A stretch of 64,000 nt of DNA from UBA1479 sp040221095. Its GTDB lineage: Bacteria > Pseudomonadota > Alphaproteobacteria > Rhodospirillales > Casp-alpha2. Below are positions 35,066 through 45,202 of the stretch, in pieces. The position numbers were made by a program, and so were the translations under genes. Every line of letters begins with the position of its first letter. The stretch's first letter is position 1. The notes beneath the pieces are model-generated. The model saw only the letters and a list, made by a program, of their open reading frames with translations, ran no database searches and was not told the origin of the DNA. The stretch covers positions 310,001-374,000 of the forward strand of contig JAVJVP010000003.1 in the NCBI GenBank assembly GCA_040221095.1. The letters run 5' to 3'.

Positions 35066-36295
35066 TCAGGCCGTGGCCGGGGCGGGGCGCTGTTCCGGAA
35101 TGGGGATGTGCAGGGCGGCGGCGACGAAGCCCAGGATAACGGAGCCGTACCACACCCAGTCATAGGACCCGGTGGCCTGATACAGATAGCCGCCCAGCCA
35201 CACGCCGAGGAAGCTGCCGACCTGATGGCTGAAGAAGGTGATCCCGAACAGCATGGACAGATAGCGCACGCCGAACATATGGGCGACCAGGCCCGAGGTC
35301 AGCGGCACCGTGCCCAACCACAGCAGGCCCATGGCGCCGGCGAACAGCAGGATGTTGGTCTCGGTCTTGGGCGCGATCAGCAGGGCGATGATGCAGAGCG
35401 AGCGCAGGAAATACAGCCAGGCCAGCACCCATTTCTTCGGAAACTTTCCGCCCAAGGCACCACAGGCGAAGGTGCCGACGATGTTGCACAGGCCGATCAG
35501 CGACAGGGCCAGGGCGGCGATGCGCAGGTCGATGTGCAAAAGCTCCAGGTACTTGGGGAAATGCACAGTGATGAAGGCGACCTGGAAGCCGCAGACGAAG
35601 AAGCCCAGGGTCAGCAGGTTGAAGCCCAGGTGGCGGTAGGCGCCGCCCAGGGCGGCACCCAGGGTGATCTCGGCGGCCTTGCCCTGGCGCTGGGCGACGG
35701 GGGCCGCGTCGGCGCTGAGCGGCTGGCGCGCCAGCAGGAAGGCCAGCGGCATGGCGATCACCATGATCGCGGCGAGCGCCGTCAGCGCCCCGGTCCAGCC
35801 GTAGGTTTCCAGCAGCGCCTGGCCGACGGGGGCCATGTAGAACTGTCCGAAGGAGCCACCGGCGCTGGCGATGCCGAGGGCCAGGGAGCGGTGTTCCGCC
35901 GGCACGCGGCGGCCGACGGCGCCCAGCACGACGCCGAACCCGGTGCCGCCCATGCCGATGCCGATCAGGAAGCCGGCGCCGACGTTGAAGGCGAACAGGC
36001 TTTCGGCCGTGCCCATGACGTAAAGCCCGACCGCGTACAAAAGCGCGCCCAGGATCATCATGCGCATGCTGCCGTACTTGTCGGCGACAGCCCCCATGAA
36101 CGGCGTGGCGACCCCCCACATCAGGTTCTGCACGGCGATGGCCAGGCCGAAGTCGCTGGGCGAGATGGCCAGGTCGCGCAGGATGTCGGTCTGGAACAGG
36201 CCGAAGGTGGTGCGGGTGCCCAGGTTCAGGCTGCCGATCAGGCAGCCGGCGAAGGCGACGATCCAGATGGCGATACCGATGCGTTTGGTGGACAT
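35066..36295 (-). CDS. MFS transporter
   Basis: 409 aa, twelve membrane segments. Typical MFS motif between TM2 and TM3: GAVADKYGSMRMM. Shape and the region near GIGMGGTGFG suggest the OFA/monocarboxylate-like group, so organic acids are possible, but substrate is not certain. Followed 25 bp upstream by an EamA transporter in the same direction. Confidence 0.92.
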   Translation of the reverse strand: MSTKRIGIAIWIVAFAGCLIGSLNLGTRTTFGLFQTDILRDLAISPSDFGLAIAVQNLMWGVATPFMGAVADKYGSMRMMILGALLYAVGLYVMGTAESLFAFNVGAGFLIGIGMGGTGFGVVLGAVGRRVPAEHRSLALGIASAGGSFGQFYMAPVGQALLETYGWTGALTALAAIMVIAMPLAFLLARQPLSADAAPVAQRQGKAAEITLGAALGGAYRHLGFNLLTLGFFVCGFQVAFITVHFPKYLELLHIDLRIAALALSLIGLCNIVGTFACGALGGKFPKKWVLAWLYFLRSLCIIALLIAPKTETNILLFAGAMGLLWLGTVPLTSGLVAHMFGVRYLSMLFGITFFSHQVGSFLGVWLGGYLYQATGSYDWVWYGSVILGFVAAALHIPIPEQRPAPATA

Positions 36296-36320
36296 GGCGT
36301 TTCCTCGTTGAAACCGGGGG

Positions 36321-37244
36321 TCAGTCGGAAGCGGGGGCGACGGATGCCGCCGCGCGGCGGGTCAGCCGCGCCACGACGGAAGGCGGGGTCAGGACGAACA
36401 GGTTGCCGATCAGCACGCAGCCGACGCCCAGGATGGCGCCGGTGGTCCATTGGAAGCCTTCCATCCAGGTCGACACGGCCAGCGCCACCAGGGGGAACAG
36501 GACCGACGAATAGCTGGCGCGTTCCGGCCCGATGCGCCCGACCAGGGTCAGATAGGTGGCGAAGGCGACGACGGTTGAAATGATCGCGAGGAACAAAAGC
36601 GAACCGACATAGGCCGTCGTCCATTCCATGCGGAATTCGGCGCCGCGGGCCAGGCAGTAGGCCAGCATGAACAGGGAGCCGTAGACCATGCCCATGGTGT
36701 TGGTGCGCACCACGCCCAAGCCCCGGCGCTGGTTCAAGGCCGATATCAGCATGCCCGTGGCCGCCGAGGCCGTGCCGCAGAGCACCAGGACCATGCCCTT
36801 GGCGCCGCCCTGGGTGAGGTCGAAACGGGCCAGCTCCGGCCAGAAGATGATGGCGATGCCGCCGATTCCGAACACGGCGCCGATCACCATGCGGGGCTCC
36901 ACCCGGTTGTGCAGGACCAGGGCACCCCCCGCGACGTTCATGACGATGACCAGGGAGAACAGGATCGACACCAAGCCCGATGGCAGATACTGCGCGCCCA
37001 GATAAACCATATAAAAATTGCTGCCGAACAGGAACAGGCCCTGGACCGCGACCCAGGCATGGTCGCGCGGCCGGAAATCGATGGCGCGCCCGGTCGCCTG
37101 GCAGAACCCGTACATCACCGCCGCCGACAGGGCGAAGCGGTAGAACACGGAAACCTCCGGCGCCACGACGCCCAGCTGCAACTGGACCCCGTACCAGCTG
37201 AAGCCCCAGGCAATGACAGTGACGGCGTAAAGCAGCAGGATCAC
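36321..37244 (-). CDS. EamA-family DMT transporter
   Basis: 307 aa, ten membrane segments in two EamA halves, as in amino-acid or metabolite exporters of the DMT superfamily. I start at the GTG at 37244 (GGAACC upstream): the longer frame to 37337 would pass through the perfect hairpin at 37298-37329. Adjacent MFS gene reads in the same direction. Confidence 0.9.
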   Translation of the reverse strand: MILLLYAVTVIAWGFSWYGVQLQLGVVAPEVSVFYRFALSAAVMYGFCQATGRAIDFRPRDHAWVAVQGLFLFGSNFYMVYLGAQYLPSGLVSILFSLVIVMNVAGGALVLHNRVEPRMVIGAVFGIGGIAIIFWPELARFDLTQGGAKGMVLVLCGTASAATGMLISALNQRRGLGVVRTNTMGMVYGSLFMLAYCLARGAEFRMEWTTAYVGSLLFLAIISTVVAFATYLTLVGRIGPERASYSSVLFPLVALAVSTWMEGFQWTTGAILGVGCVLIGNLFVLTPPSVVARLTRRAAASVAPASD

Positions 37245-37297
37245 GGAATCGGTTCCGGGCCGGGCCGGCGATGGTTGGTGCCGGGAAGAACAAAGGG

Positions 37298-37329
37298 CGA
37301 CGGGATCGGCCGCTGGGCCGATCCCGTCG
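37298..37329 (-). terminator. Perfect 14-bp hairpin downstream of the DUF1127 gene
   Basis: CGACGGGATCGGCC - GCTG - GGCCGATCCCGTCG. It lies 44 bp beyond the DUF1127 stop, followed on the minus strand by CCCTTTGTTC, a weak T-rich tail. Probably terminates that small gene. Confidence 0.65.
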
Positions 37330-37373
37330 AGGGGCACATAGGGATTGTGCCAGGGAAAGTGTAGTCGTCTGGA

Positions 37374-37637
37374 TCAGGAAATCCAGAACGGCTTTTCAAC
37401 CTCGCGGCGGACGTCGGCCGGGGTCAGGCCGACGTCGGCGCGCAGCCGGCTGTCCATCTCTTCGAGATGGCGGCGCATTTCGTACCGTTTCTGCCATTTC
37501 ACGAGGGTGGTCGGGAAATTGAACACCGCCTGCGCGGCGGAAACGGTAAGCGAAGCGAGGGCCTGTCCAAGAGGAAACAGGCCCGGGCGGGCGACGGAGC
37601 GGTCCGCTGTCTGCGTGGTCGTCGATGACGAGGCCAT
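37374..37637 (-). CDS. DUF1127 (YjiS-like) small protein
   Basis: 87 aa. The C-terminal 45 residues carry the DUF1127 helix pair, with KRYEMRRHLEEMDSRLRADVGL then DVRREVEKPFW. N-terminal 35 residues are low complexity. In alphaproteobacteria such small Arg-rich proteins affect phosphate, RNA turnover or nutrient stress responses. Sits alone between its terminator and an AT-rich 283-bp intergenic region. Confidence 0.85.
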   Translation of the reverse strand: MASSSTTTQTADRSVARPGLFPLGQALASLTVSAAQAVFNFPTTLVKWQKRYEMRRHLEEMDSRLRADVGLTPADVRREVEKPFWIS

Positions 37638-37920
37638 GGGTCCTGTCCTTGTTTCGTTGCCGGGGCGGCGGGGCCGGCCGGCGAGGTTGCAAAAAAGTCG
37701 GTTACATCATCAGGTGGTGGGCGGCGCCGATGGGTGGCGCAGAGGTTGAATAGGCCAGGATAAAGGCCGTTCACAAACGACAATTTTTCCTATATCAATT
37801 AGAAAATATAATCCATATGTATCGATACAATATAAAAATCTTTATTTATCAATGAAGTATATTTTCTATATTCCTCAAAAGGTCCGGTATGATAAGGAAA
37901 TTTAATGTTATGATACAATC
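37638..37920. promoter_or_regulatory. AT-rich divergent intergenic region with perfect palindrome
   Basis: This 283-bp stretch between the DUF1127 gene (-) and a LysR gene (+) is strikingly AT-rich from about 37784. It holds a perfect 12-bp palindrome TGTATCGATACA (37818-37829), a possible operator for the LysR protein or another regulator. No gene is seen in it. Confidence 0.5.
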
Positions 37921-38808
37921 ATGTCCCGCCGCCTGCCGTCCCTGAACGCGCTGCGCGCCTTTGAGGCGGCGGCCCGCCACCTGTCGTTCACCCAGGCGGC
38001 GGAGGAACTCAACGTGACCCAGGCGGCGGTCAGCCACCAGATCCGGGGGCTCGAGGACTGGCTCGGCTTTCCCCTGTTCCGGCGCCTCAGCCGCGCCCTG
38101 GTCCTGACCGAGGCGGGCCAGCTGCTGTTTCCCGAGGTGCGCGAGGCCATGGACATCCTGACCACGGCGGTCAACCGGGTGCAGCGCCAGGATTCCGAGG
38201 GCGTTTTGACCGTGACGACCATGGATTCCTTCGCCCAGTCCTGGCTGGTGCCCCGCCTCGGCCGGTTCCGCCAGTCCCATCCCGACATCGACGTGCGTCT
38301 GGTCATGTCCGACCGCATGGTCGATCTGGCGCGCGAAGGGGTCGATGTCGCCGTGCGTTACGGCCGCGGCAGCTGGCCGGGTCTGACCGTGTCGCTGCTG
38401 CGCACGGAGGAACTGTTTCCCGTCTGCGCGCCGGACCTGATCGCCAAGGGACCGCCCCTGAACGCGCCCTGCGATCTTGCCCATTTCACCCTGCTGCATG
38501 ACGAAATGCCCGTGGACTGGCGCGACTGGCTGGCTGCCGCCGGCTGCGACACGGTCAACCCGGAACGCGGTCCCGGCTATTCCCATTCCAACCTGGTGCT
38601 GCTGGCCGCCCGGGCGGGCGAGGGCGTGGCCTTGGGCCGCAGCGTCATGGTCGCCGACGATCTGGCCGAAGGCCGTCTGGTGCGCCTGTTCGATTTCGCC
38701 CTGCCGGCCCCCCAGGCCTATTACCTGGCCTGTGTCGAAGGGGAAGAAGACCGGCCCAAGATCCGCGCTTTCCGGGAATGGCTGACGGGTGAATTCGAAC
38801 CCGCGTGA
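37921..38808 (+). CDS. LysR-family regulator, GcvA-like
   Basis: 295 aa. N-terminal LNALRAFEAAARHLSFTQAA, wHTH to about residue 65, then effector domain with the DVAVRYGRG motif typical of the GcvA subgroup. Similar in layout to those at 17677 and 40249. The VOC protein gene starts 52 bp downstream in the same direction. Confidence 0.92.
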   Translation: MSRRLPSLNALRAFEAAARHLSFTQAAEELNVTQAAVSHQIRGLEDWLGFPLFRRLSRALVLTEAGQLLFPEVREAMDILTTAVNRVQRQDSEGVLTVTTMDSFAQSWLVPRLGRFRQSHPDIDVRLVMSDRMVDLAREGVDVAVRYGRGSWPGLTVSLLRTEELFPVCAPDLIAKGPPLNAPCDLAHFTLLHDEMPVDWRDWLAAAGCDTVNPERGPGYSHSNLVLLAARAGEGVALGRSVMVADDLAEGRLVRLFDFALPAPQAYYLACVEGEEDRPKIRAFREWLTGEFEPA

Positions 38809-38860
38809 CGCCGCGCGGCCGCCCTTTTATGGTGGCGGGAAATATGAGGAGACTTCCGCC

Positions 38861-39277
38861 ATGACCGCAACACCGCCCCCCCTGAACGGCCTGCACCACC
38901 TTGCCCTGGTGGTCGAGAATTTCGACGCATGTGAGCGCTTCTACCGCGACATCCTGGGCATGCGCGAACTCAGCCGCTTCAACGACGACCTGATCTATCT
39001 GACCCTGGGCAACGACAACCTGTCGCTCGGCCGCGCCCGCCCGGGCGAGGCGCCGCCGGCCAAGCGGCCCATGGACCACTTCGGTTTCGTCGTCGACAGC
39101 AAGGAAGACCTGCAGGCCTGGTTCGACTTCATGCAGGCGAAGGGCGTGAACCTGCTGGACACGCCGGCGGATCATTTCGACGGGGCGCGGTCGTTCCACT
39201 GCACGGACCCGGCGGGCAACGTGATTCAGCCGATCTACCACCCGGCGATTTCCGGGCAGCGGTTCGAGGGGCCGTAA
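38861..39277 (+). CDS. VOC-family (glyoxalase/bleomycin-resistance fold) protein
   Basis: 138 aa. Two beta-alpha-beta-beta-beta modules: LHHLALVVENFDACERFYRD begins the first, HFGFVVDSKEDL the second. His and Glu-type metal ligands are present (HHLAL, MDHFGF). Family includes dioxygenases, lyases and glyoxalases; no substrate can be assigned. Probably co-transcribed with the upstream LysR. Confidence 0.87.
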   Translation: MTATPPPLNGLHHLALVVENFDACERFYRDILGMRELSRFNDDLIYLTLGNDNLSLGRARPGEAPPAKRPMDHFGFVVDSKEDLQAWFDFMQAKGVNLLDTPADHFDGARSFHCTDPAGNVIQPIYHPAISGQRFEGP

Positions 39278-39303
39278 GCGAACCGCCCGCCCGGCCCGGC
39301 CGG

Positions 39304-40098
39304 TCAGCCGCCGCCGTGCGATCCGGACGGCCGCGCGAGAAACCCCGCGATGCCGTCCGTGACCGCCGGGGTCGCGGCGGCGCGGGCGAACTGGGCCGCT
39401 TCCACGGCCAGGCCCTCGTCGATGCTCAGGTTGATGCCCCGGGTCACGGCGGTCAGGCTGGCGGCGACGCTGACCGGGGCCTTTTCGATGATCCGCTGGG
39501 CCAGCTTTTCCGCCTCGGCAATCAATTTCGATTTCAAAACGACCCGGTTGATCAGGCCCGCCTGGCGGGCTTCCTCGGCGGTGATCGGGTCGCCGGTCAG
39601 GATCATTTCCAGGGCCCGCTTGCGGCCGATCAGGCGCGGCAGGCGTTGGGTGCCGCCGAACGGCGGCGGAAATCCCAGGTTGATTTCCGGTTTGGCGAAG
39701 GTCGCGCTGTCGGCGGCGACGGCCAGCGGCATGGCCTCCAGAATTTCGCAGCCGCCGCCGAACGCCAGCCCGTTGACGGCGCCGATGATGGGTTTGGGAA
39801 AGCGCTCGATGCGCGAGGTCAGGGCCTGGCCCCGGGCGACGAAATCGCGCAGGGCGACCTCGACCCCGGCGGCCACCGAATGGGCGAATTCCTTGATGTC
39901 GGCGCCGGCGCTGAAGGCACGGTCGCCGGCCCCGGTGACGATCACGGCGCGGATGGTGTCGTCGCGTTCGATGGTGTCGAGATGGCTCATCAGGCGGCCG
40001 ATCAATGCATAGTTCAGGGCGTTCAATTGATCGGGCCGGTTCAGGGTCAAGACAGCCAGATTGTGGCGCTGGCTGTAGAGCACGGGGTCGTTGGTCAT
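39304..40098 (-). CDS. Enoyl-CoA hydratase/isomerase-family protein
   Basis: 264 aa. Crotonase fold. Oxyanion-hole segments AGADIKEF and NGLAFGGGCE, with both catalytic-position glutamates (GGGCE and KPEINLG). Typical of 2-enoyl-CoA hydration in fatty-acid or amino-acid breakdown. Divergent from the LysR at 40249, which is likely its regulator. Confidence 0.92.
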   Translation of the reverse strand: MTNDPVLYSQRHNLAVLTLNRPDQLNALNYALIGRLMSHLDTIERDDTIRAVIVTGAGDRAFSAGADIKEFAHSVAAGVEVALRDFVARGQALTSRIERFPKPIIGAVNGLAFGGGCEILEAMPLAVAADSATFAKPEINLGFPPPFGGTQRLPRLIGRKRALEMILTGDPITAEEARQAGLINRVVLKSKLIAEAEKLAQRIIEKAPVSVAASLTAVTRGINLSIDEGLAVEAAQFARAAATPAVTDGIAGFLARPSGSHGGG

Positions 40099-40193
40099 CG
40101 CGGGGGTCCTTTCGCGCCGCTGTCGGCGGCTGTTTCGACATGTGAGTTTATAAACGTTGTGCATCTTGCGATTGCCTCAGCGATACGATTGAT

Positions 40194-40216
40194 TATGCAT
40201 TTAAAACAAACGCATA
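40194..40216. promoter_or_regulatory. Candidate LysR operator between enoyl-CoA hydratase and LysR genes
   Basis: TATGC - 13 bp - GCATA in the AT-rich 150-bp divergent intergenic region. LysR proteins commonly bind interrupted palindromes here. Position only. Confidence 0.35.
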
Positions 40217-40248
40217 GATTTCAGTAATTAGATGAATTAAATTAATGT

Positions 40249-41165
40249 ATGATCCTGAAACTGCCACCCCTCAAGGCGCTTCGCGCCTTCGAAGCCGCAT
40301 TCCGCCACGAAAGTTTCGGGGTGGCGGCGCGGGAACTGAACGTCACGCCGTCGGCGGTCAGCCATCAGATCAAGCTGTTGGAGGACGTGCTGGGCCAGCC
40401 CCTGTTCCGCCGCGAGGTGCGGGCGGTGGTGCCGACGGCGGCGGCGCGTGCCGCCTATCCGGGGGTGCGCCGGGGGTTCGAGGAACTGGCCGGGGCCATG
40501 GCGCGCATCCGCCCGCCCAAAGCGGGCCCCTTGGTTCTGTCCTGCGTGCCGTCGTTCGCCATGAAGTGGCTGATTCCGCGCCTGGAACGCCGCCCCGCCG
40601 GGCTGCAGGTGCAGATCGTCGCGACCCGTGACCGTGCCGATCTGATCGCCGGCGAGGCGGATATGGCGATCCGCTTCGGCATGGGCGCCTATCCGGGGCT
40701 GGTGGCGCACCGCCTGTTCGACGAAATGGTGGTGCCTCTGGCCGCCCCCGCGTTGCTGGCGGGCGGGCAACCGCTCGCCGGGCCCCGCGACCTTGGCCGG
40801 TTCACCCTGCTGCACGACGATTCCATTACCTTCGATCCCCTGGCGCCGGACTGGCGGTCGTGGCTGGCCGCCGCCGGCTGCCCGGATCTGCAGGCCGAAG
40901 ACGGCCCCCGGTTCACGGCGTCGGAAAACGTGCTGCAGGCGGCGATCGCCGGTGCGGGGGTGGCGCTCGGCCGTTGGTCCATGGCCGCCGACGATATCGA
41001 TGCGGGGCGTCTGGTCGTGCCTTTCGGGCCGTCCCTGAGCCTGCAGCCGGCCTATTACCTGCTGGCGGCGCCGGGCCGTGCGGACAGCCCCGAATGCCGC
41101 CTGTTCCGCGATTGGTTGCTGGAAGAAGTCGACAGGTTCGACGCGCGGCCGGACCGCGGCGCGCT

Positions 41166-41169
<4 letters not shown>
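40249..41169 (+). CDS. LysR-family regulator, GcvA-like
   Basis: 306 aa. LPPLKALRAFEAAFRHESFG opens a GcvA-type DNA-binding domain; the effector domain includes DMAIRFGMGAYPG. Its stop overlaps the stop of the convergent acetoacetyl-CoA synthetase gene. Likely controls the divergent enoyl-CoA hydratase. Confidence 0.92.
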
Positions 41170-43136
<1,967 letters not shown>

Positions 43137-43240
43137 GGCCTGCGGATGGCCTCCCTGTCGTGGATTGTCATGCGAAAGCGCGGTGTCGCGCATTCTGCCC
43201 GCGCGGTGCCGGGGCGGCAACGGTCTGTTTCACGATGGTT

Positions 43241-44257
43241 TTACGCGCCCGCCGGCAGGGAAAAGCGGAGAATCGCCACGGCCGCGACCCAGCCCGCGTT
43301 GATCAGGCAGGCGACAGCGTAGAGATAAAGGGCGCGGCCGATGTCGGCGGCCGTCGCCTGGGCCGTGCCGTGGCCGATCCAGGGATCGCGGGCGATGTCC
43401 TGGGCATAGCGGCGCGGCCCGGCGAGGGCCAGGCCCAGCGCCCCGGCCATGGCGCCTTCGGGCCAGCCGGCGTTGAGGGAGCGGTGCTTGCCGGCGTCGC
43501 GCAGCATCACCTTGACCGCCTGCCAGGGCTGGCCGCCCGGCGCGAAGGGGGCGCCTAAGCAGATGAACAGGCCCGACAGACGGGCCGGTATCAGATTCAG
43601 CACGTCGTCGAGGCGGGCCGCCGTCATGCCGAAAGCCCGGTACTTGGGCGTGCGGTGGCCGATCATGGAATCCATGGTGTTGACCGCCTTGTAGACGAAC
43701 AGCCCGGGGGCCCCGAACAGGACATAGAAAAAGACGGGGGCGACGACCCCGTCGCAGAAATTCTCGGCCGCCGATTCGATCGCGGCGCGGGCGACGCCGT
43801 GGTGGTCGAGCTGCTGCGGATCGCGGCCGACGATGTGGGACACGGCCCGGCGCCCGGCCTCCAGATTGTCGTCGAGACCCCGGCGCACGGCGCGCACATG
43901 GTCATACAGCCCCCGCTGCGCGATCAGCAGTACCACGCAGAACAGTTCGACGATCCAGCCCCAGGGATGGGCGAAGGACAGCCAGGCCACGCCCAGTCCC
44001 AGGCCGCCGGTCAGCGCCACCACGGCCAGCACGGCGACGGCGCCGCGCACGGCGCGGTCCATTTCCGGGCGTTTGTCGCGGTTCAGCTTGCGGTCGAGCC
44101 AGTCGATCACGGACCCGAGCAGGGCGACAGGGTGGCGGGCGCGCTTGAACAACCACGGCGTGTCGCCCAGATAGGCGTCCAGCAGCAGGGCAAGCAGCAG
44201 CAGAATCAGGGGGTCGAAGGCCGCTTTCCCCCCGTCGATGAGACCGATCAACAGCAT
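43241..44257 (-). CDS. cobD: Adenosylcobinamide-phosphate synthase CobD/CbiB
   Basis: 338 aa membrane protein. N-terminal LDAYLGDTPWLFKRARHPV and the catalytic-region ESAAENFCDGVVAPVFFY and YKAVNTMDSMIGH are typical. Attaches aminopropanol phosphate to adenosylcobyric acid in B12 synthesis at the inner membrane. No other cob gene or cobalamin riboswitch is visible nearby. Confidence 0.95.
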   Translation of the reverse strand: MLLIGLIDGGKAAFDPLILLLLALLLDAYLGDTPWLFKRARHPVALLGSVIDWLDRKLNRDKRPEMDRAVRGAVAVLAVVALTGGLGLGVAWLSFAHPWGWIVELFCVVLLIAQRGLYDHVRAVRRGLDDNLEAGRRAVSHIVGRDPQQLDHHGVARAAIESAAENFCDGVVAPVFFYVLFGAPGLFVYKAVNTMDSMIGHRTPKYRAFGMTAARLDDVLNLIPARLSGLFICLGAPFAPGGQPWQAVKVMLRDAGKHRSLNAGWPEGAMAGALGLALAGPRRYAQDIARDPWIGHGTAQATAADIGRALYLYAVACLINAGWVAAVAILRFSLPAGA

Positions 44258-44423
44258 GGCGCGGCCAGAATGGGGGGCCGGCCCCGCCGGGTCAATGGCG
44301 CCGGATGCGGGGCCGCGAACGGGGGTGGGGGCTGTATTGGCGGAATTTTAAGGGTAATGTAAGGGTCAGCAATTAGGCTCCCGACCGGACAAGCGACGAC
44401 ACGGTCACGGGAAAAGCGGGAAT

Positions 44424-45158
44424 ATGGCGGAACAGGCGAAACCGAACGGCGGCGCGGCCCAGGCAAAGGCAAAACCCAAAGCAAAGGGAAAGCCGAAGGC
44501 CGGCGGCAAAGGCAAGAAGGGTCTGCCCAAGAGCTTCTTCTGGGGCATGATCCTCATCTTCGTTGTGCCCGCCATGGGCCTTATGGGCTGGTACGCCTAT
44601 CAGGTGATGGGGCATGTCGCCAAGGACAGCCAGGAAGCGCTCGACGCCAGGGCCAAGCAACTGGCGAGCCAGGCCAACAAGTTCGCCCGCCGCGCCGCGC
44701 AGGAAGGCTTCAAGGTCCAGGATTTCGATGCCTGTGCCCAGATCAAGGAGCAGTACCGGATTCCGGCCGGCATCGTGTACACGGAATTCACCCAGCGCCA
44801 ATTGGTCGGGCTGTCCAAGTTCGCGTCGGACGAACAGGTGACCGAACGCTGCATCCAGTTCGCCAAGGCCGTCGCCGAGATGGAGAAAATGTCCCATCAC
44901 GCGCGTCATGTGTACGTCTGCCAGAAGGCGCAGTTCAACGCCGACAAGTCCGGGCGCTATTTCCTGACCGCCGATGCGGAGGGCAAGGGTGTGGTCGAGA
45001 ACCTGGGCGGCAGGGGAACGCTTCATCCCATCCCGGTGGGGAAATCGATCCTGCTGCGTGGCTGGCAGATCTATAATCAGGGCGATGGGTGCGTGATCGT
45101 CGGCATGTCGAAAGCGGGGACCTTCAGTTTCCGCGGCGGCGTGACGATTATCGAATAG
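44424..45158 (+). CDS. Unknown single-pass membrane protein
   Basis: 244 aa, no family recognised. Residues 1-35 are a basic Lys/Ala/Pro/Gly-rich segment, a single membrane helix follows (about 39-60, FFWGMILIFVVPAMGLMGW), then a helical region and a C-terminal part with three cysteines (DACAQI, ERCIQF, YVCQKA) and a beta-rich end. The topology is N-in with an exported C-terminus. Lies 44 bp before a sensor kinase in the same direction, so it may be a partner; that is inference. Confidence 0.75.
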   Translation: MAEQAKPNGGAAQAKAKPKAKGKPKAGGKGKKGLPKSFFWGMILIFVVPAMGLMGWYAYQVMGHVAKDSQEALDARAKQLASQANKFARRAAQEGFKVQDFDACAQIKEQYRIPAGIVYTEFTQRQLVGLSKFASDEQVTERCIQFAKAVAEMEKMSHHARHVYVCQKAQFNADKSGRYFLTADAEGKGVVENLGGRGTLHPIPVGKSILLRGWQIYNQGDGCVIVGMSKAGTFSFRGGVTIIE

Positions 45159-45202
45159 ACCTGCGTTCGGGCGCGCCGGGAGGGGCGCCTTGGGGGGCGA
45201 AG

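Noticed and set aside
43137..43240. Cobalamin riboswitch near cobD
   Set aside because: No B12-box-like sequence was seen upstream of cobD (44258-44423) or here.
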